From Carboxylicivirga sediminis (lineage in GTDB: Bacteria > Bacteroidota > Bacteroidia > Bacteroidales > Marinilabiliaceae), in contig NZ_JAGTAR010000003.1 in assembly GCF_018156225.1 (NCBI RefSeq), forward strand, positions 62,001 to 126,000: a stretch of DNA of 64,000 nucleotides. Direction: 5' to 3'. The translations under genes and the position numbers were made by a program. Positions 1-8,648 of this stretch are shown here, in pieces; the first letter of the stretch is position 1, and the number at the start of each line of letters is the position of its first letter. The notes below the pieces were generated by a model that had not been told where the DNA came from, searched no databases, and saw only the letters and a program-made list of their open reading frames with translations.

Positions 1-40
1 CACCCCATAACGAGGTGGTTCTGTATATTTAACTAATTAT

Positions 41-652
41 TTATTGCTCCAAATAGGTCACTTCCAACTCAAATATATGAGTATTATACTGATTATCTGC
101 AATTAATGATGGAAGAACAAGCTTAGCTTTGCCAAATAAATTCATGTGTAACACAGCTTCATTAACACCAGGAAAGACATTTGAACCAGCTCCGGGTACG
201 CCACCAACCGGATAAGTTGTAAACGTAAACGGTGAAATGGCGTATTCATTACTCTCTCTAAAAACTTCTACTGTTTTTTCTACAAATGTTGTATCTACAC
301 CATCTACGAGGGTATCCATTTGTAAGGCTATTGCATAATTTGTGTATCTGAAACCTACCGTCTTATAGGCTTCAACAGGCTGTTCTTTTTCACCTAATTT
401 TGTGTGAAACATCATCAAACCTGATTCAAAACGATGATCAACTGTATCTATCGCCGCAGCTGTCAATGAGTCTAATCTACTCAAGCCATTATCCATCTCT
501 TCGTCATAATAGCGTTCCAACAACTCCTGTTCAGCAGCTAATGCTTCCTTTACATTAAAGTAATTGTAAGAATCATTACAAGCAGCAAATCCAATTAAAA
601 ATGTAATTGCGATAAGTATAGTCAGGTTAAAATATCTATTTCCAGTCTTCAT
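41..652 (-). CDS. Degenerate FKBP-like lipoprotein
   Basis: A 203-residue protein with a lipoprotein signal: a hydrophobic stretch ending FAAC, with the lipidated Cys near residue 25. It is probably periplasmic or outer-membrane. The C-terminal 50 residues keep the shape of an FKBP prolyl isomerase core: an FPG-(V)NEAV segment, then a KLVLPS strand, then a final LEVTYLE strand. The usual aromatic pocket is not obvious, so activity is doubtful. It follows the FKBP lipoprotein gene on the same strand, 68 bp away, and probably shares its transcript. The family resembles paired FKBP-like lipoproteins of Bacteroidota. The fold call is inference from motif spacing only. Confidence 0.7.
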   Translation of the reverse strand: MKTGNRYFNLTILIAITFLIGFAACNDSYNYFNVKEALAAEQELLERYYDEEMDNGLSRLDSLTAAAIDTVDHRFESGLMMFHTKLGEKEQPVEAYKTVGFRYTNYAIALQMDTLVDGVDTTFVEKTVEVFRESNEYAISPFTFTTYPVGGVPGAGSNVFPGVNEAVLHMNLFGKAKLVLPSLIADNQYNTHIFELEVTYLEQ

Positions 653-720
653 TAATTATTTTTTATGTCAGTTTGACAAGCACACAAAGAAAATCATTTT
701 TATGCAATCTTCAAACCTTA

Positions 721-1254
721 TTATGGCAATGATTGGCTTGTTTGCACCTCCAACACCTCAATATCCATTACTATTATCGCCAATTTAGGAATCTTATTAC
801 CATCGCCGGCAATACCATGGGCCAGATAAGGTGGTAATATTAGTTTAGCAATTGCACCTTGCTGCAAGTGCTGAACAAATTGCTCAAGCCCAGCTTCCAC
901 CTGCGCCTTCCCAACCGTAAATTGCATAAATCCATCAGTTGCCGAAGAATAACAGATAGTTCCATCAAGCAAACTGGTTGTGTAAGCTAGTTTCACTGCA
1001 TCCTGATGGCGTATTGAATCTCCAACACCCGGCTTATTAATCTGATAATAGTAACCAGTCCCTGACTTGGTCATATCCAAATGATTATCGGCAATGTACT
1101 GCTCAATCACTTTCACCTCGGCACTAACCATCTTTTTATTCATCTCCAAAAGCATGTCCTTTGTCACCTGCTTTTTTTCTCTGGGTTTTTCTTTACACCC
1201 ATTAAAAAAACCGATGGTCACTAATACAACAACCAGTATTCTAATTAAAGCCAT
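721..1254 (-). CDS. FKBP-type peptidyl-prolyl isomerase lipoprotein (GldI-like)
   Basis: About 178 residues with a signal ending FFNGC, so a probable lipoprotein. The C-terminal half is a recognisable FKBP domain: GDSIRHQDAVKLAY, then GLEQFVQHLQQGAIAKLILPPYLAHG, then a final IVMDIEVLEV strand. It would catalyse proline cis-trans isomerisation and help fold exported proteins. An in-frame ATG at 1263 is also possible. The 1254 start is chosen because it begins a compact signal peptide. Either start overlaps the 3' end of the DHH phosphoesterase gene, implying co-transcription. The same neighbour order (DHH phosphoesterase then FKBP lipoprotein GldI) is known in Flavobacteria. No gliding function is claimed here. 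Confidence 0.8.
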   Translation of the reverse strand: MALIRILVVVLVTIGFFNGCKEKPREKKQVTKDMLLEMNKKMVSAEVKVIEQYIADNHLDMTKSGTGYYYQINKPGVGDSIRHQDAVKLAYTTSLLDGTICYSSATDGFMQFTVGKAQVEAGLEQFVQHLQQGAIAKLILPPYLAHGIAGDGNKIPKLAIIVMDIEVLEVQTSQSLP

Positions 1255-2269
1255 TGGCATCACAAAATTCTTTTAATACTTTTTTAAATCGTTCAACTGT
1301 TTCATCCAGCTTTAGTTTTGATTCGCCACCGGCAGCATTAAAATGTCCTCCGCCATTAAAATAGGTTTCACTGAACTTATTAGCCGGAAAACCACCGCGC
1401 GAACGGAATGATATCTTTATTAAATCCTTTTTCTCGGTAAACAAAGCCGACAAATTAACGCCTTCAATCCAAAGTGCCTGATTAACGAATCCCTCAGTAT
1501 CACCCGGCTTAAAGCTAAAACGTTTTAACTCATCCTGACTTAAAGATATATAGGCCGTTTTCAACTCAGGTAAACGCTCCATCTTCTCACCCAGTGCATG
1601 CCCCAACAGGCGCATCCGATCAAATGAATTGTTATGAAATATCATGTGGTGAATATGCTCTTTATCGATACCCATACGCAGTAACTCAGCCACAATCAGA
1701 TATGTTTCGGGGCGGTTAGAATTGTAATTGAGCGAGCCAGTATCGGTCATGATACCGGCATAAATACACTCGGCAGCTTCTTTGGTCACAGCATCTTTTA
1801 AGCCAGCCTCATTCAACACATGAAAGAGCAACTCACAGGTTGACGAAGCTTCAGGTACACTTATCTGTAGTTGTGCCACATTAGCATCAGGAAATGGATG
1901 GTGATCAATCATGATACGGGGCGTATCATCCTGCTCAAACAGCTCACCCATCAGTTTGATACGCGTCAATGAATTGAAATCAACAAAAATAACCAGTTCA
2001 CTCTCTTTAATTAGTTTGGTCGACTTCTTGATGCTCTTATCGTAAATCAATACCTCATTCACGCCGTGCATCCAATTTAGAAAATCAGGAAATTCATTTG
2101 GAGATATCACTGTTACCTCCTTGTCCATATTCCTCAATGTATTATATAGGCCCAATGCGGCACCTAAAGCATCTCCATCGGGATTATTATGCGGAACAAT
2201 TATGACTTTCCGACTGTTATCTATCTTAGTTTTTAATAAATCTATTTGTGTCTTGTCTTGAATATTCAT
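1241..2269 (-). CDS. DHH/DHHA1 phosphoesterase (NrnA-like oligoribonuclease/pAp phosphatase)
   Basis: A cytosolic protein of about 342 residues. The N-terminal DHH domain shows VPHNNPDGDALG, a VDFNS motif and DHHPF, the metal-binding signature of the family. The C-terminal DHHA1 domain shows RSRGGFPANKFS and the GGGHFNAAGG motif. Family members degrade nanoRNA or dephosphorylate 3'-phosphoadenosine 5'-phosphate. The ATG at 2269 is preferred over a TTG at 2293, because the TTG would sit on a TATCTTTG promoter box (2291-2298). It is divergent from ndk and overlaps the FKBP gene downstream. Confidence 0.9.
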   Translation of the reverse strand: MNIQDKTQIDLLKTKIDNSRKVIIVPHNNPDGDALGAALGLYNTLRNMDKEVTVISPNEFPDFLNWMHGVNEVLIYDKSIKKSTKLIKESELVIFVDFNSLTRIKLMGELFEQDDTPRIMIDHHPFPDANVAQLQISVPEASSTCELLFHVLNEAGLKDAVTKEAAECIYAGIMTDTGSLNYNSNRPETYLIVAELLRMGIDKEHIHHMIFHNNSFDRMRLLGHALGEKMERLPELKTAYISLSQDELKRFSFKPGDTEGFVNQALWIEGVNLSALFTEKKDLIKISFRSRGGFPANKFSETYFNGGGHFNAAGGESKLKLDETVERFKKVLKEFCDANGFN

Positions 2270-2290
2270 TGTAATTTTTTGTTGAATTGA

Positions 2291-2298
2291 CAAAGATA
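2291..2298 (-). promoter_or_regulatory. Promoter -7 box of the DHH phosphoesterase gene
   Basis: On the minus strand the sequence is TATCTTTG, matching the Bacteroidota TAnnTTTG box. Transcription would start near 2284, about 15 nt before the ATG at 2269. No clear -33 TTG was seen. Confidence 0.5.
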
Positions 2299-2303
2299 TA
2301 GAT

Positions 2304-2332
2304 TTTGAAAGACTATTTTTTTTGTATTTTCG
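2304..2332 (+). promoter_or_regulatory. Possible ndk promoter
   Basis: TTTG at 2304-2307 and TATTTTCG at 2325-2332 (one mismatch to TAnnTTTG) are separated by 17 nt. They lie about 40 nt before the ndk ATG. The match is imperfect and the call rests on position. Confidence 0.4.
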
Positions 2333-2373
2333 GAATATTAAGTTTTACCCTTACACTAAATTAATCAGCTAAT

Positions 2374-2805
2374 ATGGCAGGACTGAAAACACTTACCATG
2401 ATTAAGCCGGGAGCCGTAAAAAACAGGCATATCGGCGCCATTCTCAATATGATTGAAGAAGCCGGATTTCGCATCTCGGCTATTAAATCCCTAAAATTAT
2501 CGAAGGAAGATGCCGAAAACTTCTATGAAGAGCACAAAGAGCGTCCATTCTTCCCCGAACTGGTTGACTTTATGTCATCAGGACCTATTGTGGCTGCTAT
2601 TCTTTTGAAAGAAAATGCAGTGGAAGACTTCAGAAAACTGATAGGCAGCACCGACCCGGCTGAAGCGGAAGAAGGCACCATCCGAAAGCTTTTTGCTGAA
2701 AGTAAAGCTCATAATGCGATTCATGGCTCAGACAGCGATGCCAGCGCCGAACGTGAATGCCACTTCTTCTTTAGCTCGAAGGAATTACTGGAACGTCACC
2801 CGTAG
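2374..2805 (+). CDS. ndk: Nucleoside diphosphate kinase
   Basis: A 143-residue cytosolic enzyme that moves the gamma-phosphate from ATP to nucleoside diphosphates through a phosphohistidine. The family signature NAIHGSDS is intact, with the catalytic His at residue 117. The N-terminus LTMIKPGAV and the internal [16 protein letters not shown] are typical. The length is standard. It is a single-gene unit, divergent from the DHH phosphoesterase and followed by an intrinsic terminator. Confidence 0.98.
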   Translation: MAGLKTLTMIKPGAVKNRHIGAILNMIEEAGFRISAIKSLKLSKEDAENFYEEHKERPFFPELVDFMSSGPIVAAILLKENAVEDFRKLIGSTDPAEAEEGTIRKLFAESKAHNAIHGSDSDASAERECHFFFSSKELLERHP

Positions 2806-2826
2806 ACAAAAGTTAAAATTACAGAG

Positions 2827-2853
2827 GCCTCTTGCATTGCAAGGGGCTTTTTT
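2827..2853 (+). terminator. Intrinsic terminator after ndk
   Basis: GCCTCTTG (2827-2834) pairs with CAAGGGGC (2840-2847), with one G-U pair and a 5-nt loop. Six T residues follow. It lies 22 nt after the ndk stop. Confidence 0.8.
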
Positions 2854-2947
2854 AGTTCAAAAAAGCTGATAGCTTTTGGCGGTTAGCTATTTCCACAGCG
2901 ATGTTATCCAAAGCACTTTGTCATTCGTCTCCTGTTATCCATCTCCT

Positions 2948-3238
2948 CTATCGAAACACTATATCCTGAACAATATTATCGCCTATAGCCTGATTCAGGT
3001 TTTCAATGATTTTATCCTTCCACATCAATAATTCGTTGCGCAACACGCTGGATGTCATTTCCACATAAAGTATTCCATTACGAATGTAGATACGATGTGT
3101 TGCCCGTGCCACCGATGGACCAAGTACTTTTGCCCAATAATGCACAGCCCGGTTCTCCAGCATGCCTTTATTGAGATTCTGCTGTTTTAGCACCTCCTTT
3201 ATTACATCACTTATGGCTTGTGTTTTGCGTCGACGCAT
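2948..3238 (-). CDS. DUF721 / DciA-like protein
   Basis: A 96-residue basic protein matching the DUF721 family: an N-terminal helix (AISDVIKEVLKQ), a central WAKVLGPSVARAT segment, then a beta strand with GILYVEMTSSVLRNELLMWKD. DciA members act in loading the replicative helicase, and DUF721 genes are often found next to recF in Bacteroidota. Here it lies 64 bp downstream of recF on the same strand. Function is assigned by family and context only. Confidence 0.85.
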   Translation of the reverse strand: MRRRKTQAISDVIKEVLKQQNLNKGMLENRAVHYWAKVLGPSVARATHRIYIRNGILYVEMTSSVLRNELLMWKDKIIENLNQAIGDNIVQDIVFR

Positions 3239-3302
3239 ACTTTAAGTTATTAGTTGGCAGGCGGTAGCCAGTGGTTTAAAAATTACATTGCATATAATGT
3301 GA

Positions 3303-4409
3303 TTATGAGCTCGCAGCAATTTGTCCATTTGCGACGTCAAACACCTTATATGCTTTACCTGTTCGTTTAACTATATCAACCAAATATGGCTTATTGGTAT
3401 CGGTTATAAAAATCTGATTAAACACATCTTCGGCAACCAGCTGAAGCAGGCGATTGCTGCGTGCATCATCCAGCTTATCAAATATATCATCGAGCAACAA
3501 AATAGGCTTAATACCATTGTGCTTATGTATAAACTCATATTGAGCGAGCTTTAGTGCAATCAAAAACGTCTTCTTCTGCCCCTGCGAAGCTATTTTTTTG
3601 ATTGAGTAACCTCCCAACAACAATTCAAGATCGTCTTTATGAACGCCTTTTGTGGTGTAACCCAACACAATATCCTTGGAGCGCACTGCTGCCAGCTGTC
3701 CCTTTAAATCACCCTCATGTAAATGGGATTTATAAGTGAGTGCAATCTCTTCCTTACCATCCGATATATAGGCGTAATATTTTTGAAAAACAGGTACCAA
3801 CTCCTTAATAAAATCAACACGACGTATATAAATCCTGTTGGCTAGCTGCTCCAGCTGCTCATCCCATAAATCGAGCATAGAGTAATCCCCTGAACGACTA
3901 TCCTTCAATTGCTTAAGGGTAGCATTTCGCTGCATCAGCGAGCGGTTGTAACGCATTAAATCATCCAAAAAAGGCTTATCATACTGCGATATCACCCCAT
4001 CGATGTATTTACGGCGCTGCTCACTTCCTTCATTAATCAGTTGCTCATCCGATGGCGATATCATCACCAATGGCAATAATCCAATATGTTCTGAAAGTTT
4101 GCTGTATTCCTTTTTATTGCGCTTAAAATGCTTCTTCTGTGACTTCTTCAAGCCGCAATAAATATGTTCCTCCTCGTCGTGGCGCAAATACTGCCCTTGT
4201 ACCACAAAGAACTCCTGCTGATGATTAATATTCTGGCTATCAACAGCGTTAAAGTAGCTTTTACAAAAGGACAGGTAATACAGCGCATCCAGCACATTGG
4301 TTTTACCCGAACCATTATCGCCCACCAGGCAATTAATGCCAGGTGAAAAGGCTATTTCGGCCTGTTCAATATTTTTAAAATTGATAAGATTAAGGTGCCT
4401 GATGTGCAT
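3303..4409 (-). CDS. recF: DNA replication/repair protein RecF
   Basis: A 368-residue SMC-like ATPase of recombinational gap repair that helps RecOR load RecA at gapped DNA. Walker A is GDNGSGKT at residues 30-37. The Walker B/signature region has a SQGQKK segment and LLLDDIFDKLD near residues 302-313. Length and the N-terminal HLNLINFKNI are typical. A strong promoter lies just upstream, giving a leader of only about 10 nt. It probably shares a transcript with the DUF721 gene. Confidence 0.97.
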   Translation of the reverse strand: MHIRHLNLINFKNIEQAEIAFSPGINCLVGDNGSGKTNVLDALYYLSFCKSYFNAVDSQNINHQQEFFVVQGQYLRHDEEEHIYCGLKKSQKKHFKRNKKEYSKLSEHIGLLPLVMISPSDEQLINEGSEQRRKYIDGVISQYDKPFLDDLMRYNRSLMQRNATLKQLKDSRSGDYSMLDLWDEQLEQLANRIYIRRVDFIKELVPVFQKYYAYISDGKEEIALTYKSHLHEGDLKGQLAAVRSKDIVLGYTTKGVHKDDLELLLGGYSIKKIASQGQKKTFLIALKLAQYEFIHKHNGIKPILLLDDIFDKLDDARSNRLLQLVAEDVFNQIFITDTNKPYLVDIVKRTGKAYKVFDVANGQIAASS

Positions 4410-4425
4410 GTAAAATGGTTTTGTG

Positions 4426-4457
4426 CAAAAGTAACTAACCTGCAGGATTGTTCAAAA
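4426..4457 (-). promoter_or_regulatory. recF promoter (Bacteroidota consensus)
   Basis: Read on the minus strand: TTTTG (4457-4453), 19 nt, then TACTTTTG (4433-4426). Both boxes and the spacing match the Bacteroides -33/-7 consensus. The expected start is near 4419, 10 nt before the recF ATG at 4409. Confidence 0.75.
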
Positions 4458-4582
4458 ATGCCTTTCAATATTTTTAGCACTTATCGACCAAACAAACACC
4501 ATAAGTATATCGCAGCATTGATTACTTGACGGCCTCGACCTTAAAATATTTATCAGGAAGCCACAAAAAGTAATAATCCATC

Positions 4583-4613
4583 TTTTGTTTTTTGGTCAAA
4601 AGGATTACTTTTG
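4583..4613 (+). promoter_or_regulatory. Promoter of the TPR protein gene
   Basis: TTTTG at 4583-4587, an 18-nt spacer, and TACTTTTG at 4606-4613 match the Bacteroidota consensus. Transcription would start near 4619. This rules out the upstream in-frame start at 4585 and supports the ATG at 4639. Confidence 0.75.
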
Positions 4614-4638
4614 GCATTCGAATAAAAATTTACTTACA

Positions 4639-5325
4639 ATGTCAAAAGAGAAACATACGCATCAAGATGATAGCTTCGAGAATGTAGAAAGCGCATTGAG
4701 TAAGACGGAGCACTTTATTGAAGAGAATCAGAACAGAATAAGTATGATTGCTTTGGCAATCATCATCATAGTAGCCGGATACTGGGGATTAAAGAAATTC
4801 TATTTCTTACCATTGGAGCAAGAAGCTCAAAAGCAGGTGTTCTATGCTCAGCAGTATTTTGAGCAGGATTCATTTAAGCTGGCTTTAAATGGCGATGGAC
4901 AGAATTATGGTTTCATCGAGATAATGGATGAATATGGCTCAACTAAAGCGGGTAAGCTGGCCGCATATTACGCAGGTGTTTCTAACCTTCATTTAGGTAA
5001 TTACAACGAAGCTGTTGACTATTTGTCAGGCTTCTCATCAAGTGAAGAAATGGTGGCAGCCACTGCAGCTGGTGCATTAGGTGATGCTTACGCTGAATTG
5101 GGAGAAAACGATAAGGCTATCTCTCAGTACAAAACTGCAGCCTCTTATGATAATTCATTGACGGCTCCTACTTATCTGATGAAACTGGGAGTAATGTATG
5201 AGGCAAAAGGCGACTACTCAGCAGCTGTTGAAGCTTATCAAAAAATCAAAGATAAGTATGCTACATCTGCCGAAGCTCGTCAGATTGACAAGTACCTGAC
5301 ACGTGCAAAGCTACAAGCGAAGTAA
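4639..5325 (+). CDS. Membrane-anchored tetratricopeptide repeat protein
   Basis: About 228 residues. A charged N-terminal segment (MSKEKHTHQDD) is followed by one transmembrane helix near residues 37-55 (MIALAIIIIVAGYWGLKKF). The rest is an alpha-helical region with TPR-like repeats, such as AGVSNLHLGNYNEAVDYL, LGDAYAELGENDKAISQY and LGVMYEAKGDYSAAVEAY. The layout resembles YfgM-type proteins, with a cytosolic N-terminus and periplasmic TPRs, and suggests an envelope scaffold or chaperone role. The start is set by the promoter at 4583-4613. It is upstream of ribH but separated by a terminator. Confidence 0.85.
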   Translation: MSKEKHTHQDDSFENVESALSKTEHFIEENQNRISMIALAIIIIVAGYWGLKKFYFLPLEQEAQKQVFYAQQYFEQDSFKLALNGDGQNYGFIEIMDEYGSTKAGKLAAYYAGVSNLHLGNYNEAVDYLSGFSSSEEMVAATAAGALGDAYAELGENDKAISQYKTAASYDNSLTAPTYLMKLGVMYEAKGDYSAAVEAYQKIKDKYATSAEARQIDKYLTRAKLQAK

Positions 5326-5343
5326 TTTTGAACTAAAATATTA

Positions 5344-5380
5344 AAAAGAGGTTGTCTATGTAGGCAACCTCTTTTATTTT
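5344..5380 (+). terminator. Intrinsic terminator between the TPR gene and ribH
   Basis: AAAAGAGGTTG (5344-5354) pairs perfectly with CAACCTCTTTT (5365-5375) around a 10-nt loop, followed by ATTTTT. Its right arm and T-run overlap the ribH promoter. Confidence 0.8.
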
Positions 5381-5382
5381 TG
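5352..5382 (+). promoter_or_regulatory. ribH promoter embedded in the upstream terminator
   Basis: TTG at 5352-5354, 20 nt, then TATTTTTG at 5375-5382. The boxes lie inside the terminator stem and T-run. The predicted start is near 5389, leaving a leader of about 10 nt before the ATG at 5399, so there is no room for an FMN riboswitch. Confidence 0.6.
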
Positions 5383-5398
5383 CACAAAACTGAAAACA

Positions 5399-5893
5399 AT
5401 GGCAACAAGTCTTAAAAACTTATCAGATTACAATATAGCTGATGTACCATCGGCCGCTGAAATGAAGTTCGGCATTGTGGTGTCGGAGTGGAACACCGAG
5501 ATAACTGAAGCATTATACGAAGGAGCTTATAACACCCTTATTAAGCATGGTGCTTCAGAGGACAACATCATTAAAAAATATGTACCAGGCAGCTTTGAGC
5601 TGACCGCCGGTGCCAAATACCTGGCTGAAATGACAGATGTTGACGCTGTTATTTGCCTGGGGTGTGTGATACAAGGTGATACACCACACTTCGATTTTGT
5701 TTGTCATGGTGTGACACAAGGTATGACCCTTTTAAATGTGCAGTACCCAATACCGTTTATTTTTGGCCTGCTGACAACACTGAATCAGCAACAGGCGCTG
5801 GACCGTGCCGGTGGCAAACATGGCAATAAAGGGGATGAAGGAGCTGTAACAGCCATTAAAATGGTACACCTTAATCGCTCGCTTAAGAATTAA
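5399..5893 (+). CDS. ribH: 6,7-dimethyl-8-ribityllumazine synthase
   Basis: A 164-residue enzyme that condenses 5-amino-6-ribitylaminouracil with 3,4-dihydroxy-2-butanone 4-phosphate in riboflavin synthesis. It forms icosahedral or pentameric shells. Signature segments are visible: [26 protein letters not shown] and [17 protein letters not shown], with the catalytic His in the last. Length is normal. No other rib gene is adjacent, so it is transcribed alone between two terminators. Confidence 0.97.
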   Translation: MATSLKNLSDYNIADVPSAAEMKFGIVVSEWNTEITEALYEGAYNTLIKHGASEDNIIKKYVPGSFELTAGAKYLAEMTDVDAVICLGCVIQGDTPHFDFVCHGVTQGMTLLNVQYPIPFIFGLLTTLNQQQALDRAGGKHGNKGDEGAVTAIKMVHLNRSLKN

Positions 5894-5917
5894 AACATTG
5901 TAAGAGATAGCATATAA

Positions 5918-5950
5918 ACAAAGCCCGGCCATAAGGCCGGGCTTTGTCGT
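5918..5950 (+). terminator. Bidirectional terminator between ribH and the SulP gene
   Basis: ACAAAGCCCGGCC (5918-5930) pairs perfectly with GGCCGGGCTTTGT (5935-5947) around a 4-nt ATAA loop. The 13-bp stem lies between convergent genes and can serve both. Confidence 0.85.
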
Positions 5951-6127
5951 ATAGTATAAAAATTTAATAGTATATATTAGTCTCAAAACTATTCCTGCAT
6001 AATACACCCATCTTATACCAAATGAATAACAAAATGATTGATAGAGCATTTTGCTTATATCATGGGTTAATGCCGAAACCGAATCACAGATTGTTTTTAA
6101 ATCAATCGTTTTGATTCGTAATCGGTA

Positions 6128-7768
6128 TTACTCCTTCAGTAGCTCAACAGCTTTCTGAGTGGCGTCATTAAAGCTATCAAAGATGAAGGCATCTGGCACA
6201 AACTTAGTCAGTTCAAATTGCTTGATTTCCTCCTTAATCTCCGCATTACCCCCCGACAGCAATATGGTAATGTTCTTGTTGCTCAGCATCCGGAGCGTAT
6301 CTTTCAGGTTATGCAGCCCGGTCTGGTCAATAAATGACACATGACGCATCCTGATAATCAATACCTCACAACGCAAACCTATTTCCTCAATAGCCTCGGA
6401 ATAGCGCCTGGCCGAAGCAAAAAACAGGGGCCCGCTGATTTCATAAATCTTCAATGCGGCAGGTAAATCGGAGTAGTTCTCAATCACATCACTGTCTACA
6501 ATATTATCAATGCGTTTATCGCTGATGTCAGCCATCCGCTTCATAAATAAAAGGGCCGACAGCACCACACCAATTTCAATGGCTAGTGTCAGGTCAAAAA
6601 ACACGGTAATAACAAAGGTGGTTAACAGGATAAGGATATCGAAGTAGCGACCTTTGAGGATGGCCACAAAACTGCGCCACTCACTCATATTGTAGGCTAC
6701 TACCATTAGGATACCGGCCAGACAGGCCATGGGAATCAGTTTGGCCCATTGCCCCAGAAAAAGCATTATCAGCAGCAGAGTAACAGCATGTACCATACCG
6801 GCAATCGGGGTACGTCCCCCGTTTTTAACATTTGTGGCTGTGCGCGCTATGGCACCAGTTGCTGGTATACCGCCAAAAAATGGCGTAACAATATTGGCTA
6901 TTCCCTGGGCAATAAGCTCGGTATTGGAGCGATGTTTACCACCTATCATACCATCGGCCACAACCGCCGATAACAAGGACTCAATCCCTCCAAGCAATGC
7001 AATGGTGATGGCCGGCCCAATGTAATGTTGCAGCTGTCCAATCTCAATAGACGGAACAGTGATACTAAAGCTGGACGGAATAGAACCAAAAGCTGATTCG
7101 ATGGTAGTAACATCCAGTTTGAGGAAATAGACCAGTGGTGTGATGATGACGATGGATAGAAATGCCCCCGGTATTTTAGATGTAAGGCGTCTGGCAAAAA
7201 CCGTAATCAGAATGGTAGCTACTGTAACAAGTACAGCTGTATAGTTAATGCTGTCAATGGCTGAAAAATAGGTCAGCCATTTGGCATGAAATTCAGAAGG
7301 CACCTTGGTGACTGATAATCCAAATGCGTCTTTAATTTGGGTGGAGAAAATAACCAGCGCAATACCACTGGTAAAGCCCACCACCAAAGAATGCGGAAAG
7401 AACTTGAGCAAAGTACCCAACTTTAGTAAACCAAAAAGCACCAAAAACACGCCTGCCATAATGGTGGAAATAATCAGTCCATCAACACCATACTGCTCAA
7501 TAATACCATAAACAATAATGATAAAAGCTCCGGTAGGCCCGCCAATCTGCACGCGGCTGCCGCCCAGCAATGAAATAATAAAACCGGCTACCACGGCCGT
7601 AATAAGGCCTTTGTCGGGCGATACACCAGATGCCACCGCAAAAGCAATGGCTAAAGGTAAAGCTACCAGGCCGACTACAACTCCTGAGAATACATCATTG
7701 GTCAACTGCTTCCTGTCAATGCCCGATCGAAGAACAGTGAAGAACTTTGGTTTGAATATATTTTCCAT
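6128..7768 (-). CDS. SulP-family anion transporter with STAS domain
   Basis: About 546 residues. The membrane part (residues 10-400) carries the SulP signature: DVFSGVVVGLVALPLAIAFAV and the GGSRVQIGGPTGAFIII segment. A C-terminal STAS domain (about 440-545) includes VLIIRMRHVSFIDQTGLHNL. Members carry sulfate, bicarbonate or other anions across the inner membrane. The substrate cannot be read from sequence. The ATG at 7768 is used because the longer frame to 7825 begins at a non-ATG codon and adds residues with no family match. Sulfate export after desulfation of glycans is conceivable, but the gene is far from the sulfatases. Confidence 0.92.
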   Translation of the reverse strand: MENIFKPKFFTVLRSGIDRKQLTNDVFSGVVVGLVALPLAIAFAVASGVSPDKGLITAVVAGFIISLLGGSRVQIGGPTGAFIIIVYGIIEQYGVDGLIISTIMAGVFLVLFGLLKLGTLLKFFPHSLVVGFTSGIALVIFSTQIKDAFGLSVTKVPSEFHAKWLTYFSAIDSINYTAVLVTVATILITVFARRLTSKIPGAFLSIVIITPLVYFLKLDVTTIESAFGSIPSSFSITVPSIEIGQLQHYIGPAITIALLGGIESLLSAVVADGMIGGKHRSNTELIAQGIANIVTPFFGGIPATGAIARTATNVKNGGRTPIAGMVHAVTLLLIMLFLGQWAKLIPMACLAGILMVVAYNMSEWRSFVAILKGRYFDILILLTTFVITVFFDLTLAIEIGVVLSALLFMKRMADISDKRIDNIVDSDVIENYSDLPAALKIYEISGPLFFASARRYSEAIEEIGLRCEVLIIRMRHVSFIDQTGLHNLKDTLRMLSNKNITILLSGGNAEIKEEIKQFELTKFVPDAFIFDSFNDATQKAVELLKE

Positions 7769-8432
7769 GTGTTTAAAAATTGTGTTCCACTTCACACTAT
7801 CTACCCACCTGAGGGGAAGGCACAATTCTGTAGTGTCATTTCAGATGTGTGGATGCATTTTTCAAGGGCTGCTCATAACTACCCCTCATAAAATCGCTGC
7901 AAATGTAAGCCTAAAACGCTACCATTATCCTCCAATCAGCGTTTTTTTGTTTAAACCACATGGCACATTCATAAACATTTAGTGTGTAATGCCCTGATCA
8001 ACTATTTATAAGAAGCAGTTATTTTTTTTCGATCCGAAGTAGCAAAGTGATGAGTATACTATCCGTTTTTATGGGCAAGGACAGCGGAAAGGAACATAAA
8101 GCCTGGCATAACGAAACTATGCAAAAAGCTTACTTCACTTGAGCATATTATATTCTAACCACATAAAAAACATAAGTAGCAATATACAGAAACCTACTTT
8201 CAAACAAATTCTAAATAATTTTGATTGATATAAACTAAGTACCACTATCAATAGTCACTCAAATTATTAGCTAATCAACTGTTTTATATGCAATATATCA
8301 CATCACCACATGTATTTATTTTAATTAGATAGTTAGGATAACGCTTTATCCATCATTCGCATTATCAACACTTGGTAATTAATCAATAATTATTATCTTG
8401 CATTAAGCGTTTAACCCATAAACCCTAAAATT
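7769..8432. other. Intergenic stretch with no convincing gene
   Basis: About 660 bp, AT-rich towards the right. On the minus strand TACATTTG (7907-7900) matches the -7 box and would give the SulP gene a leader of about 125 nt. AAAACGCT (7913-7920) and AGCGTTTT (7938-7945) form an inverted repeat with a 17-nt loop followed by T residues. A 30-codon frame at 8050 has no supporting feature. Confidence 0.5.
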
Positions 8433-8603
8433 ATGACTGAATCTGGCCAGACAGGACCATACATTTCTATCAGTCCTTACGCAACTTACCCAACAGCCAA
8501 TCATCAATTGGCTGTATCACCTGTACAACATTCACCAACAAACATCTTAAGGCCCGGCAAAACCCTTGTAAAGTATGCCTGGCCTGTATTTTCTGAACAA
8601 TAG
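8433..8603 (+). CDS. Possible 56-residue small protein
   Basis: An ATG frame of 57 codons ending TAG at 8601-8603. The product is polar and rich in Pro, Thr, Tyr and Ser, beginning MTESGQTGPYISISPYATYP, with no membrane segment or known motif. It precedes the palindrome array and the DUF6261-like gene on the same strand. It could be a real small gene of this locus, a leader peptide, or chance. The A-rich stretch before the ATG is compatible with weak Bacteroidota ribosome binding. I do not recognise it. Confidence 0.3.
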   Translation: MTESGQTGPYISISPYATYPTANHQLAVSPVQHSPTNILRPGKTLVKYAWPVFSEQ

Positions 8604-8648
8604 CAGAAGTATAAAAGCACAAGGGCTTACTGCCGGCAGGTTCAACAT

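Noticed and set aside
5732-6049. Minus-strand frame overlapping the ribH end and terminator
   Set aside because: It runs through a strong terminator stem and the conserved ribH coding region, so it is a shadow frame.
7769-7825. N-terminal extension of the SulP protein
   Set aside because: It starts at a non-ATG codon and adds residues outside the family pattern; the ATG at 7768 fits better.
8050-8142. 30-codon frame in the SulP upstream region
   Set aside because: No promoter, no family pattern and no neighbour context.
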